Shown: positions 50,956 through 58,685 of the stretch, piece by piece | Layout: the number at the start of each line of letters is the position of its first letter | Numbering within the stretch: position 1 is the first letter of the stretch | Source of the DNA: Bdellovibrio reynosensis | GTDB taxonomy: Bacteria > Bdellovibrionota > Bdellovibrionia > Bdellovibrionales > Bdellovibrionaceae | Length of the DNA: 64,000 nucleotides | Assembly: GCF_022814725.1 (NCBI RefSeq) | Contig: NZ_CP093442.1 | Span: 372,001 to 436,000 of the forward strand | Direction of reading: 5' to 3' | Notes under the pieces: generated by a model | Told to the model about the DNA's origin: nothing | Database searches by the model: none | The model's input: the letters and a program-made list of their open reading frames with translations, nothing else | Program-made: the position numbers and the translations under genes

Positions 50956-52248
50956 TTACATGCAACGTGCAACTAGATCGTGACCGATCCATGCCACCGG
51001 AGCTTTGGGTTTCCAAGAGTCATGCAACATCACATAGCCGCAGGATTTAAAGACCACTTCACTTAATGGGAACGTGATCAAATGTTTATCGTCCTTATGC
51101 AGGCTATAAAGATGCTCAGAAGCATTCAACATGTTTTCCATCTGGTCTAAACGCGAATGCTGAGGCCACTGTTCAAACTTGCAGAAGTCTTTCACCAAAG
51201 GGCTTGTCATATAGTCATCAGTGAATTTCAAAATCTGATCGAAAGAAACTTCGTCTTTTAACAGTTTTTTGCATTCAGCAAAAACCTGGTCCGCGTGGTT
51301 TTTGTCGCCAGTGTCTTTTTGCATCGCAAGTAATAAAGGATACAAAGAAACTTCCACACCTTGGAACACACCAGATGAGTTCGTAAGAATCTCTGGGCAG
51401 TTGTAAACGCAGCAGTTGATACCTTGAGCAAAGAAATCTTCAGAGATTTTCTCTAAAGCCATTTTCGCCCAGCCCTGGAAATAAGGCGTGTAGGTTTGCC
51501 ATTTGTATTGGCCATTAATAAGTATTTCAGTGCCATGGTATCCGTAAGCAGAGTAAGAGACATGGTTGCCACCAGCTTCAATCTTTTTACGAAGCGGAGC
51601 AGAAATTTCAATCAAGTGGCGGAAGGTTTCAGCAGTCACTTCAATAAAGTTTTTCAAACATAATTGGCCAATGTCTGAATCCATCAACGCTTGGGAAGGA
51701 ATGTGTCTGTCGCCAGCACCTTTGAAAGTTCTATTTAAAAGTGGCATTAAAACTTTCGCGCGGGGAACACCACCAGCCATCAAGTGCGCAAACTGAACGT
51801 TAGCACCAGCAGGAATCACTTTTTCCAATTCTTTTACGAATTGTTCAGTGTTCATTTTAAAGCGGGCGATTCCAGCTTTGCGGGATTCTTCAATCGAAGT
51901 CCAATCAAGTTTGGCCTTATCCCATTCGCTCATTTTAACTTCTTTTAAAACTTCGTCAGGCGAAACACCTTTAGAATCTTTATCCATATCAAAGCCCGCT
52001 TCAAGCGGCACATTGATAAATGGTTGAGGAATGTTTGCAGATTCTTCCGCAGTCAAAGGGCGAAGAGTGCCGTCTTTTTCACGGCGGCCCACGGTTGCGC
52101 GCACGATGGTCATGCCACGGCGCTCAGCTTCTTCAACTAAGCCGTTTGCGTATCCACGAGAAAAAAGTTCGCCGAATAACACAAGAACGTCGCCTTTTTT
52201 GTAGGGACTCAAAGCAGGTTTTTCACGAAGAGGGAAGAGTTGCGTCAT
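50956..52248 (-). CDS. Conserved protein resembling FabMG-type enoyl-ACP reductases
   Basis: The start is taken at ATG 52248 (GAGGTG site, 430 residues). The opening 'KKGDVLVLFGELFSRGYANG' is a Rossmann-like strand/Gly turn, followed by 'RATVGRREKDGTLRPL' and 'INVPLEAGFDM'. I recall this pattern from proteins annotated as the FabMG family, triclosan-resistant enoyl-ACP reductases found by metagenomics. That identification rests on memory of family text, not on a search. A second conserved part has 'GGNHVSYSAYGYHGTEILI' with a Tyr/Lys-like arrangement. Transcription is opposite to the BtuF-like gene, 122 bases away. Confidence 0.5.
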   Translation of the reverse strand: MTQLFPLREKPALSPYKKGDVLVLFGELFSRGYANGLVEEAERRGMTIVRATVGRREKDGTLRPLTAEESANIPQPFINVPLEAGFDMDKDSKGVSPDEVLKEVKMSEWDKAKLDWTSIEESRKAGIARFKMNTEQFVKELEKVIPAGANVQFAHLMAGGVPRAKVLMPLLNRTFKGAGDRHIPSQALMDSDIGQLCLKNFIEVTAETFRHLIEISAPLRKKIEAGGNHVSYSAYGYHGTEILINGQYKWQTYTPYFQGWAKMALEKISEDFFAQGINCCVYNCPEILTNSSGVFQGVEVSLYPLLLAMQKDTGDKNHADQVFAECKKLLKDEVSFDQILKFTDDYMTSPLVKDFCKFEQWPQHSRLDQMENMLNASEHLYSLHKDDKHLITFPLSEVVFKSCGYVMLHDSWKPKAPVAWIGHDLVARCM

Positions 52249-52370
52249 AATATACACCTCACAATTTAAGACACACATAGTGTGCTAGGCTGCAGGGGCG
52301 GTCAAGTTTTTGACTCCCATTGGCTCGGTGGGTAATGTAACCTAATTCTGTTGCTGCATTTGGAGGATCG

Positions 52371-53117
52371 ATGCGTGTTGTGAGTATGGTGCCATCATGG
52401 ACTGAAACCCTATTAAGGGCGGGAGTCGAAGTTGTTGGACGCACGCGTTTTTGCATTCATCCTCCTAAAATGATCACTAATATTCCTATTGTGGGTGGCA
52501 CAAAGGATGTGTCGTGGGAATTAGTAGCCGATCTTAAGCCTGATTTAGTGTTGTTGGATGAAGAGGAAAATCCATTAGATATGGCAGAAAACTGCCCTGT
52601 TCCTTACTTAGCCACCCACGTGTCGTCATTAGAAACATTGCAAAAAGAATTAGTGCGTTTAGGCGAGCATTTCGAAAGTCCCCTGTTGATGGAGTGGGCC
52701 GTGGATGCTTTAGATGTTTTAGAAGCTCCGACGGCGGCTTGGGACTTTCAGAAAATTCCAGGGTTCATGGAATGGGTGAAAACTCCTTCGCAAAAAGAAT
52801 ATGAAAATGTCGTGTATTTAATCTGGAAAAAGCCTTGGATGACGGTGAGTCAGCAAACTTACATTGGCTCTGTATTACAGAAGTTGGGGGCTAAGATGGT
52901 TGAATTTCCCATCGATGAAAAATACCCCGTGATTGATATTGAAGATTATGAAAAATCGTTTCTGTTATTTTCTTCAGAGCCCTATCCATTTCAAAAAAAG
53001 ATAAATGACCTGAAAGCACTGAATGTGGAAGGAGCTATTGTAAATGGCGAATCCTATTCTTGGTTTGGGATTCGCAGTTTGGAATTTATGCGGGATACAT
53101 TGTTCCCTAAATCTTAA
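52371..53117 (+). CDS. BtuF-like helical-backbone metal/cobalamin receptor without signal peptide
   Basis: The 248-residue protein begins directly with the mature-type strand 'MRVVSMVPSWTETLLRAG' of ABC substrate-binding proteins of the FhuD/BtuF class. 'VVGRTRFCIHPP' (about 21-32), 'VGGTKDVSWELVADLKPDLV' (about 41-60) and a late 'GESYSWFGIRS' follow, matching the two-lobe helix-backbone fold. There is no signal peptide, with a good TGGAGG site directly upstream, so it is cytosolic if the start is right. No transporter genes lie nearby. It could bind a cofactor inside the cell rather than deliver it. Confidence 0.75.
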   Translation: MRVVSMVPSWTETLLRAGVEVVGRTRFCIHPPKMITNIPIVGGTKDVSWELVADLKPDLVLLDEEENPLDMAENCPVPYLATHVSSLETLQKELVRLGEHFESPLLMEWAVDALDVLEAPTAAWDFQKIPGFMEWVKTPSQKEYENVVYLIWKKPWMTVSQQTYIGSVLQKLGAKMVEFPIDEKYPVIDIEDYEKSFLLFSSEPYPFQKKINDLKALNVEGAIVNGESYSWFGIRSLEFMRDTLFPKS

Positions 53118-54250
53118 AGGCTTACGAATAAAGTTTGCAGTCTTAGCAACAAAGTTTTTTCTTTCAACTGCACATCATTGGTGTACATCAGCTCTGTTTC
53201 TACATAAGAAGCCCCCGCAGTGAAGCCATCTTTTTTAAACACAAATGAAACATCCGCAGAATGCCCAATGCGATTGGTGTCTGATCCTGCTGCATTAAAA
53301 TAAGCTACAGCAGCTTCGGGTTGAACTTGGAAGTAACTTCCACCAAGAACAATATCCGTATTCGGATTCATATGAATTTCGCCAGCAAGATTCACCCGGA
53401 AGGCAGCATTTAAATCAGCCGGAGCTTTTTGATTTAACAGATATTCACCGCCAAGTGCTAAGTCTAAAGAATCTAAAACAGGGAATTTAACCTCGGTCGA
53501 TGCTTCGACGCCTTCATATTTATAAATGAACTCATACTCTTTATCAGAAATCTTTTTAATATCGTTACCAAGTTTTGCCGAAGCTTGCGCCACGGCGGAA
53601 GGAAGATTTGAGTAAACGAAATAGCCCAACGAAGTTTTCCAATACAAATTCTTTTCCAGTTCCCAAATAAATTTTGCCGCAGCTGAATTTAATGCTGGAG
53701 TACTTTCTAACTCTTTCGTATTCGTGCTTAATGTTGACGATGTTGGAATCGCAGTTTCTGCATCAATACTAGTTTTTAGTTTTCCTACCGCCCAGTTTCC
53801 TTCGATGCGTGCGGCAGGGAATGCAATAGGGTCGACAAGAAGGCTTGAATGCATGTATTTCTGATTAAGAGCGCCGCCGGATATTTTCATTTCTAAATAG
53901 GGCTCATAGTGGGCTGCCGCTTGCACAAGGCTGATCTTGTTTTCAGGTTGGTAGGCGCCCACCATCGAATTCGTCTGGCCTGATTGCATGCGCAGAGCCG
54001 GCTGAATATCTAACTGCAGATTTTTGCTAAGATCGTATTTGGCTTTAATGTCTGTTCTAATGTCGACCACTTTGGATTGACTGGTTTCATCTTGGTAAGA
54101 GGAGCCAGAAAGTCTAAAACGCCATTCCGCGGAAAAACGTTTTTCCTTTTTCGCAGCAGGTGTCACTGAGGAATTTACATTCTGACCTTGAGCGTGGGCC
54201 CAGCCAGAAATTATCAAAATGAGACAAGCTGTTGAAATTACAGATTTCAT
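53114..54250 (-). CDS. Putative outer-membrane beta-barrel protein
   Basis: The 378-residue product has signal peptide MKSVISTACLILIISGWAHA, then a Lys-rich start and about fourteen to sixteen amphipathic strands ('FSAEWRFRLSGSSYQ', 'TDIVLGGSYFQVQ', 'GFTAGASYVETEL'). The C-terminus ends '...RLQTLFVSL', not in an aromatic residue but hydrophobic as in some barrels. Its stop overlaps that of the convergent BtuF-like gene. Substrate unknown. Confidence 0.65.
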   Translation of the reverse strand: MKSVISTACLILIISGWAHAQGQNVNSSVTPAAKKEKRFSAEWRFRLSGSSYQDETSQSKVVDIRTDIKAKYDLSKNLQLDIQPALRMQSGQTNSMVGAYQPENKISLVQAAAHYEPYLEMKISGGALNQKYMHSSLLVDPIAFPAARIEGNWAVGKLKTSIDAETAIPTSSTLSTNTKELESTPALNSAAAKFIWELEKNLYWKTSLGYFVYSNLPSAVAQASAKLGNDIKKISDKEYEFIYKYEGVEASTEVKFPVLDSLDLALGGEYLLNQKAPADLNAAFRVNLAGEIHMNPNTDIVLGGSYFQVQPEAAVAYFNAAGSDTNRIGHSADVSFVFKKDGFTAGASYVETELMYTNDVQLKEKTLLLRLQTLFVSL

Positions 54251-54446
54251 GGTTACCTCTCAACACAAAATAAATACAAGTTCCGTGCTGAAGAAGTGAT
54301 GCTTAAGTTGCAACTAATAGAACTTGATACGCGGTCCAATGTAGAACTGTTTACCCTGGGACAAAACACGGCACCGCTTTGGGAATTATTACCTTGCCGT
54401 TAGGTAAGTTCCTGTAAATGCAGGCAACCTGGTAAATTAGCGTCTT

Positions 54447-54920
54447 ATGAAAAAATGGCTCCTCGTTTTAAGTATTATTTCATTCAATGCAAGCGCCGCA
54501 GACCTGTGTTTTAAAAGTGAAAACAATCCGCGCACCGGTGAAGTCTTTCAAACGCAAGCGGACTATGATGATGAGCTTTCTTTGTGGAATCAAAAGCATC
54601 CCGGAATGCCCAATCCATTTTCTTTGATGAAAGCCTATAGTCTTTATTCCAGCGAAAAAGATTTGGCGAATAAACTAAAAAAGAAATCCGATAAACTGGC
54701 TCACTGCTATGTGGGTTGCCGAATTTCCCAGGAAATCAGCAAGCGCACCGCTGATTATGTCGGCTGGTACAAAGAAGAAAAAGATCTTAAAGATTGTCAC
54801 CACGGAACTCGGTTTGACGAACAAGATTATATCGCCACTGTCCGTGGCGCTGACTTAGGTGAAACTCAGCAAGACGCCAAGGGCTGCCTAGATTCGTGCA
54901 CCCAAATTTATTCCCGATAA
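54447..54920 (+). CDS. Small Cys-containing exported protein
   Basis: The 157-residue product has signal peptide MKKWLLVLSIISFNASA. Six or so Cys remain in the mature part, including 'AHCYVGCRISQEI' (about 86-98) and 'GCLDSCTQIY'. The spacing H-C-x3-C-R ... G-W-Y-K-E-E-K-D ... A-x-x-x-G recalls small effector/toxin-like domains with an H-x-C-Y-x-x-C-R core, but I cannot name the family. Disulfides are likely. The 3' end overlaps the convergent waaA gene by 33 bases. Confidence 0.55.
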   Translation: MKKWLLVLSIISFNASAADLCFKSENNPRTGEVFQTQADYDDELSLWNQKHPGMPNPFSLMKAYSLYSSEKDLANKLKKKSDKLAHCYVGCRISQEISKRTADYVGWYKEEKDLKDCHHGTRFDEQDYIATVRGADLGETQQDAKGCLDSCTQIYSR

Positions 54921-56183
54921 AACCCGCTGAGTGGAATTGCGATTCTTGCCGATTTCAGCGCGAATTTCTTCTTTGATGTGGGCGATGTTGTCCTGCTTTT
55001 TCTTAATACGTTCTAAAAGCACGACCAGGTCTTCGGGGTTATGAATAACTTGAACGATCATTCCTGAAGAATAGTTTTTCTTTTGATAATACAAAGCTTC
55101 GCGGTTGTTCTGGTGGTGAGGTCCGACCATCACTGGTAAACCCGCAGCCAAGGCTTCCATCACGCTGTGCACTTGTTTTTTAAACGAGCCGCCAATAAAG
55201 GCAATATCCGCCCAGGTGTAAAGCTCTGCTAAAATGCCCACTTGATCGATTATCAAGACTGATCCCGCAGGCCAGATCTGAGCTTGCGAATAGCGAACAA
55301 AACGCAAGCCTGCGTCTTTAAGCTGTTGTTCTAAGCTTTCAAGATGCTTTGGCGTTGTTTCATGGGGCGCTAAAATAATTTGAATATGGACGTTTTTAAG
55401 TTTTGCTAAACCAGGAATCAGTACGGCTTCGTCTTCGGGCCAAGTTGAACCCGCAATAAAAACAAAATCCTCAGGCCCAGGCATTAACTCGCTTTTCAGT
55501 ACGCGGGGGTTTTCCAGGCGGTGAAACACTTGATCAAATCGCGTGTCGCCACTGGCGATGACGGGGACTTTCAAGTTTAACTTCTGCAAGTTCAGAACGT
55601 CTTCTTGGGATACGCAGTGAATTTGTGAAAGCTGATTTAGCGCATAAGTAGTAAGGTAACGAGTCAGTCCACCCAAGCGGCTTGAGTTATCTGCAAATGT
55701 CGCTGAAAACAAGATGCAGGGAAGATCATTTTTCTTCGCTTCACTTGCTAAAACAGGCCACACATCCGTGCGCGCAAATAGCAGCATGCGCGGATTCCAT
55801 TTTTTTATGAAGGCTTTTATTGAAAACGAAAATTCCCAAGGTTGGGCTGCCCAGACGTCGATTTCTTGAATGTTGTTCAAAATCTTTTTAGCTGACGGGG
55901 ATGAATAGCTCACAAGAATCGGAATGTCGGGATATTGCTTTTTTAATTCACGAATTAAAGGGCGAGCATATTCGATTTCCCCACTGGCAGCATGGATCCA
56001 AATGGGACGAACGGAATTGATTTCCTTTTCACTGTTAGCTTTTTTAAGTTTGTAAAAGCCATGGTTTTTATCAACGGTCAGTTCCTTTAGTTTATTGTTC
56101 AAGATCGGGCGTAACGCCTGACCCAAAATAAAAGTGAAAGGAACTAAAAGATACTTATAAAGAAAGAAAACAAAGCTGCTCAT
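54888..56183 (-). CDS. waaA: 3-deoxy-D-manno-octulosonic acid (Kdo) transferase
   Basis: The 431-residue protein has an N-terminal membrane anchor (about 1-22), 'IWIHAASGEIEYARPLI' (catalytic Glu near 69), 'FARTDVWPVLASEA' (about 135), 'GSTWPEDEAVL' (about 250) and the CMP-binding 'GGSFKKQVHSVMEALAAGLP' (about 345). It attaches Kdo to lipid A in LPS core synthesis. The start overlaps the stop of the heptosyltransferase gene by 4 bases, so core assembly genes are together. Length is normal. Confidence 0.9.
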   Translation of the reverse strand: MSSFVFFLYKYLLVPFTFILGQALRPILNNKLKELTVDKNHGFYKLKKANSEKEINSVRPIWIHAASGEIEYARPLIRELKKQYPDIPILVSYSSPSAKKILNNIQEIDVWAAQPWEFSFSIKAFIKKWNPRMLLFARTDVWPVLASEAKKNDLPCILFSATFADNSSRLGGLTRYLTTYALNQLSQIHCVSQEDVLNLQKLNLKVPVIASGDTRFDQVFHRLENPRVLKSELMPGPEDFVFIAGSTWPEDEAVLIPGLAKLKNVHIQIILAPHETTPKHLESLEQQLKDAGLRFVRYSQAQIWPAGSVLIIDQVGILAELYTWADIAFIGGSFKKQVHSVMEALAAGLPVMVGPHHQNNREALYYQKKNYSSGMIVQVIHNPEDLVVLLERIKKKQDNIAHIKEEIRAEIGKNRNSTQRVLSGINLGARI

Positions 56184-57220
56184 CGACGACCTAATAACAT
56201 TCTAAGTTCAGCGGCCACATGAAGGGGAGTGATATCCACCAGGCACTGATGAAATTTGGTTTTATTCACACAAGGGCCCTGACCATGTTTGCTGCAAGGA
56301 CGGCACGGAAGCATTATTTCCATCACCTTAGTAGTCGGGCGCGAAGGAAAACCAAAGGGAGCCGGTCCCATCAACGCGATGGTTTTTTGCCCCAGTTGTT
56401 CAGCCACGTGTAACAACCCAGTATCATTACTTACTAACGCCGCCGAATGTGCAACGACGCTGGAACTGACTTGCAATGAACACTTCCCAGCCAAGTTTAA
56501 AACTCGATCAGGGGCGACGTCGCGGATGTCTTCAATGAAGGAATCTTCCGGTCCACCTAACAGCACGAACTTTTGATTTGGGAAAAGCATTATAAGCTCT
56601 TTCCAATATTCTTTAGGCCAACGTTTTAAAAAGAAGGCAGCGGAAGGGGCTAACGCAATAGCGCCGGCATAAGAGCCAAGAACGTCCAACGCTTTTTTGT
56701 GACTTTCTTCGCTAGGAAAAATTTGTGGGGAAGGCGGAGCCAATCTTGGTACGCCCCATTGTTCTAACGGCTCTAAAAGATCGCGCTGGCCATTAAAAGG
56801 CATCTCGAATTTATTAATGCGAAATCTAAAAAGCAAAAATCTTTTCCAACGGCGAATCGAACGGCGAATAAATTGAGGACCGACACCAATAACACCCATT
56901 GGGCGCAAGATCATACCAATAATGCGCGATCGGCTGTTGTTATGGGCATCATAAATGTGGGTGAAGTTTTCTTTGCGCATTTCAAAGCAAAGTTGAATCA
57001 GACCGCGCACACCGTTTTTTCTATCAAACTCCCAGATCTTATCAATGGCAGGATGATTTTGCAGCAAGGGTGCCATGTCTTTGCGCGTGACCCAATGAAT
57101 TTCCGCCTTGGGATAGGTTTGCTTAAGCGCTGCAGGAACGCTCAAAGTCTGCACCACATCTCCAAAACTGGAAAAGCGAATGATTAAAAATTTAGCATTT
57201 TTAGTCTCATTTTGAGTCAT
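56180..57220 (-). CDS. Glycosyltransferase family 9 (ADP-heptose:LPS heptosyltransferase-like)
   Basis: The 346-residue protein has 'LIIRFSSFGDVVQTLSVPAA' (about 12-31), the GT9 N-terminal motif, and 'IALAPSAAFFLKRWPKEYW' (about 187-205). 'VSNDTGLLHVAEQLG' (about 266-280) contains the donor-binding Asp-Thr-Gly. Two Cys in 'LPCRPCSKHGQGPC' may be structural. It adds heptose (or a related sugar) to the LPS core after Kdo. WaaC or WaaF rank cannot be decided. Confidence 0.85.
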   Translation of the reverse strand: MTQNETKNAKFLIIRFSSFGDVVQTLSVPAALKQTYPKAEIHWVTRKDMAPLLQNHPAIDKIWEFDRKNGVRGLIQLCFEMRKENFTHIYDAHNNSRSRIIGMILRPMGVIGVGPQFIRRSIRRWKRFLLFRFRINKFEMPFNGQRDLLEPLEQWGVPRLAPPSPQIFPSEESHKKALDVLGSYAGAIALAPSAAFFLKRWPKEYWKELIMLFPNQKFVLLGGPEDSFIEDIRDVAPDRVLNLAGKCSLQVSSSVVAHSAALVSNDTGLLHVAEQLGQKTIALMGPAPFGFPSRPTTKVMEIMLPCRPCSKHGQGPCVNKTKFHQCLVDITPLHVAAELRMLLGRR

Positions 57221-57341
57221 CCCTAAATCCTACCAAAGACGGCCAAAAAGGTCACTTGTTTAAAAGTTTTTAAAAGCAGAGTTCATAAAGTGGCCGCCGT
57301 CTGGGCACAGGCTTTGATCTATACCCAAGGTAAGGAGACCT

Positions 57342-58685
57342 ATGCCTTTTTTTGGTCACTCCATTTTTGGGGCCCTTTTACTGCTTTTATTTCCAATTCT
57401 CGCGTCTGCGCAGGTGCAGACCGAAATGAAACTATTTTCAGATTCCTTTATCAGTCCTGCCTTTGAAGCTACGCAAAAAACTAATTACCAATTTATCGGT
57501 GCACAACTTAAAACGGACCCTTTCGAAGAGGGGACTTTAAAAATGGATATTTCCGGCGGCGTGGCCGTAGGTGCTCCGCTTTTGAATTATTTGAACATCT
57601 CTGAGTTTTATGTGCAGAATCGCCAGAATGAAAATGAATCCTTTATCTTAGGCCGAAAACGAATTTTGTGGAACGAACTTGATGCCCGTTGGGATTTGGG
57701 TGTGTGGGAACCGTTATTTAAGTGGAACCCATTGTCGCCAGAGCGCCAAGGATTAAGTGGAATTTTTTGGCAAATGGATAAGCCTTATTACACGATGGTG
57801 TTATTTGCCTCGCCGTTTTATTTGCCAGATCAGGGGCCTAGTTTTGAAATAGAAAATGGCAGTTTCGTAAAAGGAAATCCTTGGTTCCGCAGACCCCCAG
57901 AAAGCATTCGTATTTGGAGTGAGGCCACTGCTATTGATTATAAATTTGAAAAGCCCAATGAAGCCCAGGTTGTGATGCAAAATTCTTTCGGGATGAAATT
58001 AAGCTTCGGTGATCCGCAAAGCTTCCGTGGGCAGCTAAGTTACACTTACAAGCCTGCCAATCAGTTGGCGATTGGTTATCAAGGTAATCTTGATGTCGCT
58101 CAACTTAAAGGTGTCGTGGATTTACAACCCCAAGTTTTTTATCACTCGCTTGCGGGTGCTGATGTAACATACAAAATCAACCAGTGGCGTGTGGGGTTGA
58201 GTGGAATATTAGATAGACCTAACAAAGATGAGATCTTTGAAGAACAGTGGACCCATCCTGTTTTCGAAGAAGCTTTGTTGATCAGTCCTTTTATTGAGTG
58301 GAATAACGGTCGCTACGGAATCAACTTCCAACAATTAGATATTTATGGTGGAGACATCAAAGAAGAAGGGGAGCTTGCCAATCCAGGCCGAGCCTCTTTA
58401 ATGACCCGTTACCCTTATAAACAGGCTCAACAAGTGGCCTTTTTAACAAATTATAACTTTTCAAAAAGTCGCCGATTGATGGGTAAAATCAGTTACACCC
58501 ATTCACAAAAAAATAAGTTTGATCTTATACGTTTAAGCACTCGTTTGCGTTTGTCGGCGATGTGGTCCTTTATCGGCGAAATGCAAATGGTGAAAGCTGA
58601 TTCCATGACGGCAGAAAATCAAAGTGAAATTTCCCAATTTGTGAACAACGATCGTTTCATGGTAGGGGCCGCTTATGTCTTTTAA
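57342..58685 (+). CDS. Outer-membrane beta-barrel protein, cassette copy B
   Basis: The 447-residue product has a signal peptide (first 23 residues, ending ILASA) and a TAAGGAG site before ATG 57342. It is collinear with the barrel at 28224-29657. Shared blocks include 'LGRKRILWNELDARWDLG' (about 102-119), 'PERQGLSGIFW', 'WFRRPPESI' (against 'WYRAPSRDY') and the C-terminus 'NNDRFMVGAAYVF', whose last codons overlap the downstream lipoprotein start by 11 bases as in copy A. Identity is low, so the duplication is old. Role unknown. Confidence 0.78.
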   Translation: MPFFGHSIFGALLLLLFPILASAQVQTEMKLFSDSFISPAFEATQKTNYQFIGAQLKTDPFEEGTLKMDISGGVAVGAPLLNYLNISEFYVQNRQNENESFILGRKRILWNELDARWDLGVWEPLFKWNPLSPERQGLSGIFWQMDKPYYTMVLFASPFYLPDQGPSFEIENGSFVKGNPWFRRPPESIRIWSEATAIDYKFEKPNEAQVVMQNSFGMKLSFGDPQSFRGQLSYTYKPANQLAIGYQGNLDVAQLKGVVDLQPQVFYHSLAGADVTYKINQWRVGLSGILDRPNKDEIFEEQWTHPVFEEALLISPFIEWNNGRYGINFQQLDIYGGDIKEEGELANPGRASLMTRYPYKQAQQVAFLTNYNFSKSRRLMGKISYTHSQKNKFDLIRLSTRLRLSAMWSFIGEMQMVKADSMTAENQSEISQFVNNDRFMVGAAYVF

